From positions 124,001 through 188,000 of the forward strand of contig NZ_AKKK01000022.1 in NCBI RefSeq assembly GCF_000281065.1: a stretch of 64,000 nt of DNA, given 5' to 3'. Positions 52,196-60,374 of this stretch are shown one piece after another (positions within the stretch are counted from its first letter, which is position 1; each line of letters begins with the position of its first letter). The DNA is from Arthrobacter sp. M2012083. GTDB lineage: Bacteria; Actinomycetota; Actinomycetes; Actinomycetales; Micrococcaceae. Below the pieces are notes generated by a model. It was not told the DNA's origin and searched no databases. It saw only the letters and a list, made by a program, of their open reading frames with translations. The position numbers were made by a program, and so were the translations under genes.

Positions 52196-54919
52196 CTATT
52201 TTTTGGCTGTTGCCTTCTTGGCCGGTGCCTTGCGGGTGGTGGTCCGCTTGACCGGCCCCTTGGCCCGCTTTTCCGCCAAAAGCTCGACGGCGCGTTCCCG
52301 GGTCAGCTCCTCAAGCGAGGTTGAGCGGGGGACCGTGATGTTGGTGACGCCGTCAGTGATGTAAGGCCCGAAGCGGCCTTCCTTCACCACAATGTTCTTC
52401 TCGGAGACGGGGTCGGGACCAAACTCAGCCAGGGGCGGGACGGAGGCGCGTGCGCCTCGCTGCTTGGGCTGCGAGTAGATTTCCAGAGCCTGTTCCAGGG
52501 TGATCGTGAAGATTTCCTCTTCCGAACCGATGGAACGGGAGTCCGTGCCCTTCTTCAGGTAAGGACCGAACCGACCGTTCTGCACCGTGATGGGGTTCCC
52601 ATCTGCGTCCTCACCGAGGACCCGGGGCAGGCTCATGAGCGCGAGGGCTTCATCCAAGGTGACCGTATCCACTGTCATGGACTTGAACAGTGAACCGGTA
52701 CGCGGTTTCGCCTTCACGGGCTTCTTGGGAGGCTTGGGCTTGCCGTTCTTGTAATACTCCACCGGCTGGTTGGCCAGCTGCTCCTCGGTCATCTCAGGAA
52801 TGATCTCGGTGACGTAAGCGCCATAGCGGCCGTTCTTGGCAACGATGGTGTGGCCGGTGTGCGGGTCGGTTCCAAGCACCCGTTCCTCGGGGGCTGCGGT
52901 CTCCATAAGCTCTTTGGCTTTGTCGGCCGTGAGTTCGTCAGGAGCGAGTTCCTCCGGGACATTGGCCCTTGCGGATTCAACTACTTCGCCGGTCTTCGCA
53001 TCCAAGGTAGGGATGGAGCTTTCAAGGTACGGGCCGAACTTGCCCACACGCAGCGTGATGCCGTCGGCGATGGGCACGGAATTGATCTCGCGGGCATCGA
53101 TTTCGCCAAGGTTGTTCACGATGCTCAGCAGTCCGGGATCTGCTTCTTCACCGTAGTAGAAGTGCTTGAGCCAGGCAGCACCCACGGCCTGGCCGTTGGC
53201 GATCTTGTCCAGGTCGCCTTCCATGTCTGCCGTGAATTCATAGTCCACATAGTCCGTGAAGTGCTGTTCCAGCAAGCGGATCACGGAGAATGCGATCCAG
53301 CTTGGAACCAAGGCGGAACCCTGCTTACGAACGTAGCCGCGGTCCTGAATGGTTGAGATGGTGGAGGCGTAAGTGGACGGACGGCCGATGCCCCGCTTTT
53401 CCAGCTCGGCGGTCAGCGATGCTTCCGTGTAACGCGGCGGCGGTGACGTTTCGTGTCCGACAGCCACGATGTCCGAAGCCGTCAGGGAATCATCCTTGGC
53501 AACGTTCGGCAGGCGACGGGCTTCATCGGAGTCCTCATCACCACGGCTCTCATCCTTGCCCTCTTCATAGGCTGCGAGGAAGCCGGGAAAGGTAATGACA
53601 GTACCGGAGGCCGAGAACTCAGCGTCCCGGCCGTCAGCGGCCACTGCACCGAGGCGGATGGTAGCTGTAGAACCCTTGGCGTCAGCCATCTGGGAGGCGA
53701 CGGTGCGCTTCCAGATGAGCTCGTAGAGGCGGAACTCGTCGCCGCTCAGCTGCTTGGCGACCTGCGCGGGAGTGCGGAAGGAATCTCCCGCGGGACGGAT
53801 GGCCTCGTGGGCTTCCTGGGCGTTGGCAGCCTTGTTGGCGTAGACGCGGGGGCTCTGGGGCACGTACTCGGGACCATAAAGCTCGGAAGCCTGACGGCGG
53901 GCAGCTGTAAGTGCTTCATCACTCAAAGCAGACGAGTCAGTACGCATATAGGTGATGTAGCCGTTTTCATACAGGCGCTGGGCGACCTGCATGGTGCTCT
54001 TCGACGAAAAGCGGAGCTTACGGCCGGCTTCCTGCTGCAGCGTGGAGGTGGTGAACGGTGCGGCAGGGCGGCGGGTATACGGCTTGGTGTCTACGGAACG
54101 GACGCGGAAGTCAGCGCTCTCCAGACCGGTCGCCAAAGACGTGGCGAGTTCCTCATTGAGGTGCACCACGTTGGAGGAGGTGAGCTGCCCATTGTCGTTG
54201 AAGTCCCGACCACTGGCTACCTTGGAACCGTCCACGGCGGCAAGCTTGGCCTTGAAAGAACCTGAATCTGAACCGAACTGGCCCGTGAGGTCCCAGTAAG
54301 ACGCGGCCCGGAAGGCCATGCGTTCACGTTCGCGGTCAACCACCATCCGGGTCACCACGGACTGGACACGGCCAGCGGACAGGCCGCGGGCAACCTTGCG
54401 CCACAACACGGGCGAAATCTCGTACCCATAGAGGCGGTCAAGAATACGCCGTGTTTCCTGGGCATCCACCAAAGCAGTATCGACATCCCGGAGGTTGTCC
54501 ATGGCGCGGTGGATGGCTTCCTTGGTGATTTCACCGAAGGTCATGCGATAGACGGGAACCTTGGGCTTCAGGACCTCCAGGAGGTGCCACGCGATGGCTT
54601 CACCTTCGCGGTCCCCATCGGTTGCGAGGTAGAGCGCGTCAGCGTCTTTCAGCTGGGCCTTGAGCTCGGCGACCTTTTTCTTCTTGTCCGGAGAAACAAC
54701 GTAGTACGGCTTGAAGTCGTTTTCGATGTCGACAGCGAACTTGCCCAACGAGGTCTTCTTCAGCTCGGCAGGGAGGTCCGACGGCTGCGGGAGGTCCCGG
54801 ATGTGGCCGATCGAAGCCTCGACGATGAAGCCCTCGCCAAGATACTTGGCGATGGTCTTGCTCTTGGCGGGAGACTCCACGATCACGAGTTTCTTGCCGG
54901 TTTTTGCCTTGCTGGGCAC
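52196..54919 (-). CDS. topA: DNA topoisomerase I
   Basis: 907 aa, type IA topoisomerase. Toprim domain starts KKLVIVESPAKSKTIAKYLG; acidic triad in LATDGDREGEAIAWHLLEVL; the catalytic Tyr is in GYITYMRTDSSALSDEALTA. The C-terminus has topoisomerase-like repeats and a Lys/Ala tail (RKAPAKKATAKK) typical of actinobacterial enzymes. No zinc fingers. GTG at 54919 with GTAGGAGCACC upstream. Confidence 0.96.
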   Translation of the reverse strand: MPSKAKTGKKLVIVESPAKSKTIAKYLGEGFIVEASIGHIRDLPQPSDLPAELKKTSLGKFAVDIENDFKPYYVVSPDKKKKVAELKAQLKDADALYLATDGDREGEAIAWHLLEVLKPKVPVYRMTFGEITKEAIHRAMDNLRDVDTALVDAQETRRILDRLYGYEISPVLWRKVARGLSAGRVQSVVTRMVVDRERERMAFRAASYWDLTGQFGSDSGSFKAKLAAVDGSKVASGRDFNDNGQLTSSNVVHLNEELATSLATGLESADFRVRSVDTKPYTRRPAAPFTTSTLQQEAGRKLRFSSKSTMQVAQRLYENGYITYMRTDSSALSDEALTAARRQASELYGPEYVPQSPRVYANKAANAQEAHEAIRPAGDSFRTPAQVAKQLSGDEFRLYELIWKRTVASQMADAKGSTATIRLGAVAADGRDAEFSASGTVITFPGFLAAYEEGKDESRGDEDSDEARRLPNVAKDDSLTASDIVAVGHETSPPPRYTEASLTAELEKRGIGRPSTYASTISTIQDRGYVRKQGSALVPSWIAFSVIRLLEQHFTDYVDYEFTADMEGDLDKIANGQAVGAAWLKHFYYGEEADPGLLSIVNNLGEIDAREINSVPIADGITLRVGKFGPYLESSIPTLDAKTGEVVESARANVPEELAPDELTADKAKELMETAAPEERVLGTDPHTGHTIVAKNGRYGAYVTEIIPEMTEEQLANQPVEYYKNGKPKPPKKPVKAKPRTGSLFKSMTVDTVTLDEALALMSLPRVLGEDADGNPITVQNGRFGPYLKKGTDSRSIGSEEEIFTITLEQALEIYSQPKQRGARASVPPLAEFGPDPVSEKNIVVKEGRFGPYITDGVTNITVPRSTSLEELTRERAVELLAEKRAKGPVKRTTTRKAPAKKATAKK

Positions 54920-55043
54920 GGTGCTCCTACAGAAAAAATGTGTAATTGGGCTGGTGCCCATATTGGCCTAGTTCACCATAGTTTGCAGAATCCTGCGTTT
55001 TGGTGCGGAACCAGGACGGACAGTCAAAGACCCGACGGGGCTC

Positions 55044-55754
55044 TTACTGACCGGGTGCTACCCGGTCATCCGGGATCATTGACCACAAGGTTGCCACACG
55101 TTCAGCACCTTCCGGTATCCGGGTGGGATCCTCGAGTTCGTACTCCCGCAGAACAGCACGGATTCTGTCCAAAAGTTCCCTGCGCTGGGAGTTGGTCAAG
55201 TACAGCAGGTTGCTCGAGAGGACCACCGCTGCCGGTTCTTCCCCTGTTTCCCCCCGTTGCCGGCGTTCCCCGCGAGCCTTGGCGAAGGCCGAAGCCCGGC
55301 GGCGGAAAGCATCAAGCTCCAGGTCAACCACGGCAATCTCAGGGCTGGCAACACTCCCTCCCGAAATGGTGAAGTCCGTTCCGGCCGCTTTCCAGCGACG
55401 TTCCCGGGCATCACCGGCGTTTTCCGCAGGTGCCACGATCCCCCATTTCTGGAGGGCCCGGAGGTGGTAGCTCATTGCACTGGGAGTCAGCCCGGTCCTG
55501 GCAGCGAGTTCCGTGGCTGTGTGGCTGACCTGTGTGGCGTAGAGCTCAGAGATGACTTCAATCCGGGCGGCGTGCGCCAATGCACGGATAGCCTTGGGAT
55601 CAGTGATCTCAACCGTCTTCTCGGCACGCTTCCGCCGAGGAACATCGCCTGACGCTTGGGATGATTCGTTGTTCGCACTCACTTCATCAGTGTAGTCAGG
55701 GTCACTTCCCGGAGGCCCGGTGTTCGATGAGCGCGGCGCCGCACCCCGGATCAT
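55044..55754 (-). CDS. winged-helix transcriptional regulator (ArsR-like)
   Basis: 236 aa. A winged helix lies at residues 50-115: PKAIRALAHAARIEVISELY, ATELAARTGLTPSAMSYHLR, ALQKWGIVAPAE. The first 45 residues are polar, and a Glu/Arg-rich C-terminal half contains LLDRIRAVLREYELEDP. No metal-binding cysteines. ATG at 55754 overlaps the methyltransferase stop as ATGA; a GTG at 55682 would drop the polar N-terminus. Confidence 0.8.
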   Translation of the reverse strand: MIRGAAPRSSNTGPPGSDPDYTDEVSANNESSQASGDVPRRKRAEKTVEITDPKAIRALAHAARIEVISELYATQVSHTATELAARTGLTPSAMSYHLRALQKWGIVAPAENAGDARERRWKAAGTDFTISGGSVASPEIAVVDLELDAFRRRASAFAKARGERRQRGETGEEPAAVVLSSNLLYLTNSQRRELLDRIRAVLREYELEDPTRIPEGAERVATLWSMIPDDRVAPGQ

Positions 55755-57400
55755 GCGTTGACCTGCGCCGGGTCTGGAAGGAGGAACCCATCCAAAACCA
55801 GGTTGGTGACCTCGCGGAAAAGCCCTTCGCGGAAGGCCTCTTCGTCGAAGTCCTCTCCCCCGCCCAGGAGCGATACCAAGGCCGAGACGATCTGCCGGAC
55901 CGACAATTGGCCGTCGCAGGCGGAGACGAACCCGGCCAGTTCAGTACTGAGCAGATTGGTCCGGCGAAGCCCTGCCCCTTGCCTCAGGAGGATGACTCCG
56001 GGATGAACGGCTCCGGGACGCTGGTGCCGTTCCTCGGTGACGTCCTCGGCAACCACCAAGTGCGCCTCCGGGACGGAATGTGCGGCCACCCAATCAGCCC
56101 GCTCCACGGCAGCACCCAGATGCGGTCCGATCGGCTGCTCTATTGGGTATGTAATTTCCTCAAAGCGATTGATGATGACCTCGAGCGGTGACTCAGGGCG
56201 GCGCAGCCAAATCATGCCGAATCCAATACCTTCAACGTTCCTGGAAGCAAAGTCGGCCAGGTAGGCGGCGTACGCTTCCTTGTATTGCTGGCCCTCGCGG
56301 TTCTGAGATGCGTCCTGGAGCCATGTCTCTGCGTACTGTTCGGGGCCTACCTGCTCCCGTTGGATGAACCAGACGTCCAAACCTGAGTCCCGGAGCCAGG
56401 CCTTGGGCCGGTCCTTCCAATCGGTACTGGAAGGAACCTCCCAATTGCCGAGCATTTGTGCTGTCCCGCCGGGCTCGAGGACCCCGGCCAGGGACTGTAC
56501 CAAGGACGCCACGATGTCGTCGCCGGGAAGCCCGCCATCGCGGTACGTGAACTGGTCCGACGACGATTCGCCGCCCGTTCGCGGAGTGATGACGAACGGT
56601 GGGTTGGATACCACCAAGCCGAACTGCTCCCCCGCTACCGGTTCCAGGAGCGATCCAAGCCGCAGGCTCACCCGACGCTCCAGGTTGTCCGGGTCCAGCT
56701 CCAGTTCAGCGGCGTTCAGCAGAAGATTGAAGCGCGTGAACGCGAGCGCCCTCTCAGAGATGTCCGTAGCCGTGACGTGCTCGCAGTGATGGAGCAGGTG
56801 GAAGGTCTGAATACCGCAGCCGGTGCCCACGTCCAGCGCTCGTTCGCTGTGTTTCCTGAAAGTGGTTTGGACCAGCGTTGTGGACGCTCGCCCGATTCCC
56901 AGAACGTGGTCATGCCTCAGGACTCCGGGCTGCTGGTGGGCAGCGAGGTCGCTGGCAACCCAGAGTTCCGCACCGCCACTGCCATCCGTATTGGCGTCCC
57001 AGCCGTACGGGCGCAGGTCCACCTTGGCATGAGCCATTCCTGAATCCACTGTGATTAGCCCGAGTTCCTCAAGGCCTTTCGCACGGATAGCGGGGAGGGC
57101 GGAGTCGATGTCGGGGACCGACTGCGGAACGGCAAGCAGCCAAAGACGAACAATGACAGCCTGTGACCGGAGGTCAGGGTCGTTGGAGTCCATGAGCCTC
57201 TCACTGGCAAGGAGTGCGGGGATCAACTGGTCCCTGCCGAGTGCATCTGAAGCGGATGCTCCCAAAAGCTCAGCCACACCGTCCACTGTGTAGTTGAGGG
57301 CACGAAGGTCCGCGGCGAGCGCCGAAAGCAATTCGGGGCGGTCACTGCGGGGAGCATCGTCAATGTTGCCGGCAGTAAAGAAGGAAGCTGAGTCAGTCAC
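55751..57400 (-). CDS. class I SAM-dependent methyltransferase, HemK/RsmC-like
   Basis: 549 aa. A helical N-terminal domain of about 200 residues is followed by the SAM fold: RALDVGTGCGIQTFHLLHHC (motif I) and the LVVSNPPFVITPR motif (NPPF, typical of N- or glutamine-methylating enzymes). A C-terminal domain of about 200 residues follows with RQIVSALVSLLGGGEDFDEE. The substrate is unknown. GTG at 57400 with TACACT six bases upstream, so probably leaderless; the much longer frame is not supported. Confidence 0.85.
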   Translation of the reverse strand: MTDSASFFTAGNIDDAPRSDRPELLSALAADLRALNYTVDGVAELLGASASDALGRDQLIPALLASERLMDSNDPDLRSQAVIVRLWLLAVPQSVPDIDSALPAIRAKGLEELGLITVDSGMAHAKVDLRPYGWDANTDGSGGAELWVASDLAAHQQPGVLRHDHVLGIGRASTTLVQTTFRKHSERALDVGTGCGIQTFHLLHHCEHVTATDISERALAFTRFNLLLNAAELELDPDNLERRVSLRLGSLLEPVAGEQFGLVVSNPPFVITPRTGGESSSDQFTYRDGGLPGDDIVASLVQSLAGVLEPGGTAQMLGNWEVPSSTDWKDRPKAWLRDSGLDVWFIQREQVGPEQYAETWLQDASQNREGQQYKEAYAAYLADFASRNVEGIGFGMIWLRRPESPLEVIINRFEEITYPIEQPIGPHLGAAVERADWVAAHSVPEAHLVVAEDVTEERHQRPGAVHPGVILLRQGAGLRRTNLLSTELAGFVSACDGQLSVRQIVSALVSLLGGGEDFDEEAFREGLFREVTNLVLDGFLLPDPAQVNA

Positions 57401-57406
57401 CTTGCA

Positions 57407-57412
57407 AGTGTA
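57407..57412 (-). promoter_or_regulatory. -10 box of a leaderless start (methyltransferase)
   Basis: TACACT on the minus strand, six bases before GTG 57400. Confidence 0.45.
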
Positions 57413-57494
57413 GGGGCGGCGCACCCTGCCTTTGGATCGTGAACCTGCCCTATGTGGACAAAGGCCCCCGTTGGAACCCGGTAGCGTTGGATTC

Positions 57495-57938
57495 ATGCTC
57501 AACTTCTCCTCAACAAGGCGCCGTGCGGGCCTTGTTGCCATCACCGCCGCGGCATTGCTGGGAGTCTCCGGTTGCCAGGCGCCGGCCAACATCGAAGATG
57601 CGGACGTTCCTGCTTGGAAGGAAAAGATCCTGCCCGCTGCAAGCGGCGCGGTCTTGGAAGACTCCGGGAAGATCCTCAACCGGAACCCGTTGGTCAAGGA
57701 GTCTCCCAACGTTCCGGGTGGAAGCTACACGCTCACCATGGCGTGCGATGGGGGCGGCAAGGCGTACTTCGCTGTTTCCTCCAGCGGCATTAAGATCGCG
57801 GACGCGGCTGCGGCGTGCAATGGCAGCCTTGATGTGGTGAAGATCAAGGTGCCCGGCACTGGTCCCCTCAGCATCTCGACGAGCAGCGTTGATGCTCCGC
57901 TGATCTTCGCGTATCACGTGGTTCCTGCCGCAGCCTAG
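57495..57938 (+). CDS. small secreted lipoprotein
   Basis: 147 aa. Basic N-terminus RRRAGLVAITAAALLG, lipobox VSGC near residue 27, then a mature domain of about 120 residues (YTLTMACDGGGKAYFAVSSS). ATG at 57495 is seven bases after TAGCGT. The YTLTMAC core also occurs (YAVTLACRG) in the next lipoprotein, so they are diverged paralogs. Unknown function. Confidence 0.75.
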   Translation: MLNFSSTRRRAGLVAITAAALLGVSGCQAPANIEDADVPAWKEKILPAASGAVLEDSGKILNRNPLVKESPNVPGGSYTLTMACDGGGKAYFAVSSSGIKIADAAAACNGSLDVVKIKVPGTGPLSISTSSVDAPLIFAYHVVPAAA

Positions 57939-57988
57939 GCCGGGGCGCACCTGCCCCGAAAGGCCTTTGGCCAGTGGCTTTACGGGCG

Positions 57989-57994
57989 TAAAGT
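57989..57994 (+). promoter_or_regulatory. -10 box of a leaderless start (second lipoprotein)
   Basis: TAAAGT, six bases before the ATG at 58001; a TTTGGC at 57966 is at 17-base spacing. Confidence 0.5.
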
Positions 57995-58000
57995 CAGTGC

Positions 58001-58531
58001 ATGGGCAGCAAGGCAGCTCGCTCGGTGGTGCCACAGCGGCTGGCGAGGGCCGCCGTCGTCATCCTTGTTGTGCTGGGCGGCAGCCTGACGGCGTGCGAAT
58101 ACACCTTTGACGAGGGCGGAAGGCCAGATGCCAACCCCACCTCCACAGCGGGAAATGTAGTCCTGCCGCCCGATCCGGCTCTGGAGGAGACCGTCACGGG
58201 CGAGGCACTCGAAGAGTGGGCGAAAGCGGCCTTGCCTGAGTCGCAGGGGCAGTCGTTCTACTCAAGCAGCGGGTACCTCAATCCCGGCGAGTCCAAGTCG
58301 GAGCAAACAGTTCAATTACCAGGTGGGACGTACGCGGTGACGCTGGCCTGCCGTGGCACGCGGAGGGTGACATTCTCCGTCAAGGTGGGCGAAGTGGAAC
58401 TGGTCAACCTGACGCTGGGATGCGCTAATGCGCGCGTGAGCGTGGTCCAGCTGGAAAAGGACGCCATATTGTCCATCACGGTGGGCACCAGGTCTGATGC
58501 CAATTTCACCTACCGGGTGAGCCGGCTCTGA
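58001..58531 (+). CDS. small secreted lipoprotein, paralog of the previous gene
   Basis: 176 aa with signal peptide RAAVVILVVLGGSLTAC, lipobox LTAC near residue 32, a Pro/Gly linker and a domain with QLPGGTYAVTLACRG and RVSVVQLEKDAILSITVGTR. Similar topology to the 57495 gene. No ribosome-binding site; leaderless start is likely. Unknown function. Confidence 0.75.
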   Translation: MGSKAARSVVPQRLARAAVVILVVLGGSLTACEYTFDEGGRPDANPTSTAGNVVLPPDPALEETVTGEALEEWAKAALPESQGQSFYSSSGYLNPGESKSEQTVQLPGGTYAVTLACRGTRRVTFSVKVGEVELVNLTLGCANARVSVVQLEKDAILSITVGTRSDANFTYRVSRL

Positions 58532-58540
58532 TGCGGATCG

Positions 58541-59437
58541 TCAGGCCGCTTCGCAGCCGCCGGGGCAGCGGAGCGTTTCCGGGCTGGAGGCACATTCCTC
58601 GCAGTACAGCGTCAATGTACGGCAACTGAGGTTGGAGCAGTTCTCGAACTTGTTGGTGGGAGCAGAGCAGCGGACGCACTCGCCGATGGTCTTGGCTTCC
58701 TCACTGAACTCGACATGCATGCGCTTGTCGAAGACGTACAGCGAGCCCTCCCAGAGGCCTTTGTCCTTGAACGTCTCGCCGTAGCGGACGATCCCGCCAT
58801 CCAACTGGTAGACCTCTTTGAAGCCCCTGTTGACCATCAGGCTGGAGAGTACTTCGCAGCGGATGCCCCCGGTGCAGTAGGTGACAACCGGTTTGTCCTT
58901 GAGGTCGTCGTACTTGCCAGAGTCGAGTTCCTTGATGAAATCGTGGGTGGTGTCCACCTCAGGAACAATTGCATCCTTGAACTTGCCGATCTGCGCTTCG
59001 AACGCGTTCCGGCCATCGAAGAACACTACGTCTTCGCCGCTGGACTTTTTGGCATCCACCAGCGCGTGAAGTTCCTCGGGTTGGAGGTGCTTGCCGCCGC
59101 CAACCACGCCGTTGGCGTCCACTTTCAGTTCACCGGGGGCGCCGAAGGACACGATCTCATCACGTACTTTGACGCTGAGGCGCGGGAAATCCGCGGCGCT
59201 TCCCTCCGACCATTTGAAGTCGATGCCGTGAAATCCCTTGTACTCGCGAGTGGTCTTCACGTACTGCTTCATGTTGTTGAGCTCGCCGCCCACCGTGGCG
59301 TTGATGCCATCCTTGGATATGAGGATCCTGCCGGTGAGTCCCAGTTTTTCGCATAGGGCACGCTGCCACAGACGCACGGCGTCAGGGTCGGCGATCGGGG
59401 TAAAGCCATAGAAGAGCACAATTCGGTTCAAAGCCAC
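58541..59437 (-). CDS. trhO: tRNA uridine(34) hydroxylase TrhO (rhodanese family, UPF0176)
   Basis: 298 aa, makes 5-hydroxyuridine at tRNA position 34. N-terminal acylphosphatase-like part ([20 protein letters not shown]), then the rhodanese domain with active Cys in [20 protein letters not shown] Cys-rich C-terminus ([30 protein letters not shown]) suggests zinc binding. GTG at 59437 lies six bases after TACCCT, so the start is probably leaderless. Confidence 0.92.
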   Translation of the reverse strand: MALNRIVLFYGFTPIADPDAVRLWQRALCEKLGLTGRILISKDGINATVGGELNNMKQYVKTTREYKGFHGIDFKWSEGSAADFPRLSVKVRDEIVSFGAPGELKVDANGVVGGGKHLQPEELHALVDAKKSSGEDVVFFDGRNAFEAQIGKFKDAIVPEVDTTHDFIKELDSGKYDDLKDKPVVTYCTGGIRCEVLSSLMVNRGFKEVYQLDGGIVRYGETFKDKGLWEGSLYVFDKRMHVEFSEEAKTIGECVRCSAPTNKFENCSNLSCRTLTLYCEECASSPETLRCPGGCEAA

Positions 59438-59443
59438 TGTTAA

Positions 59444-59449
59444 AGGGTA
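59444..59449 (-). promoter_or_regulatory. -10 box of a leaderless start (trhO)
   Basis: TACCCT on the minus strand, six bases before GTG 59437. Confidence 0.45.
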
Positions 59450-59598
59450 CTTGGTGCAGTAGAATCCGTGCGTTTCGGTGAGGCTGGCGCGCTGGCCCCG
59501 GAGCGGGGCCCGGGGCCGGAAGTCACAATTCCATAAGCAACCATCGCCGGGCTGACATGGCTCTGTTGCTTCATGGTGCGCTGGCATACTCTCTCTCT

Positions 59599-60291
59599 AT
59601 GAGTCCAGACGCCTTGGTTGAAGACATTGCGCACCTCTTGGAAGTCTGGGTGGCCGGCTGGTCCGGCTGCCGCGGCTACGAGTCACGCCAAGAGGGCCGC
59701 TTCCCTGCCACACTTCGCGCCGACAAAACCGGTGATTGGGAGTATTTCGCCCACGATCCGTCGGACGAAGAGTTCGCCGCCCTTGCGGACAAGACCGCAG
59801 AATCCCCAAACCGGATCCTGACGGTACTCACCAACGACGTCCAACGGTACAAATACCTCGCTGAGCAGCGCGGACTCACCGTGACGTCCGCATCCCAGAC
59901 CATGATGATCGTGGACATGGAAACCCAGGATTCCGAGGATCCGTGGCTTCCTGACGACGATTTGGAGCTCGCCACCTTCGAATCAAACGGCGTTCATCAC
60001 GCGGTGGTCCACTCCGGCGAACGGGTGGCAGCCAGCGGCCGGGTCTATGTAGTCGACGGCACTGCCGTCTTCGACAAGATTGTCACCGAACCTGATTTTC
60101 AGCGCCGTGGCCTAGGGAGCTTCATCATGAAGGCCCTCGCTGCCCAGGCTTTCGCACACGATGTAGAAAACGGTCTTTTGTTGGCTTCCTTGGACGGCCA
60201 GAAGCTCTACTCCCATTTGGGGTGGGACGTGGTGTGCCACGTCCTCATGATGTCCAGCGGCACCGAAGGATCGGACCTATCCGGAGCCTAG
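59599..60291 (+). CDS. GNAT family N-acetyltransferase
   Basis: 230 aa. The acetyl-CoA-binding motif is PDFQRRGLGSFIMKALAAQA near residue 170, within VDGTAVFDKIVTEPD-F. The first 90 residues are a separate domain. ATG at 59599 follows TACTCT by six bases. Substrate unknown. Confidence 0.85.
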   Translation: MSPDALVEDIAHLLEVWVAGWSGCRGYESRQEGRFPATLRADKTGDWEYFAHDPSDEEFAALADKTAESPNRILTVLTNDVQRYKYLAEQRGLTVTSASQTMMIVDMETQDSEDPWLPDDDLELATFESNGVHHAVVHSGERVAASGRVYVVDGTAVFDKIVTEPDFQRRGLGSFIMKALAAQAFAHDVENGLLLASLDGQKLYSHLGWDVVCHVLMMSSGTEGSDLSGA

Positions 60292-60374
60292 GGACTCCCG
60301 CTAACGGCCAAGCGCGACGGCGGCGCCACGAAGGTGCCGCCGTTGGCGTGCCCGCACAGTGACAGAATGATTCG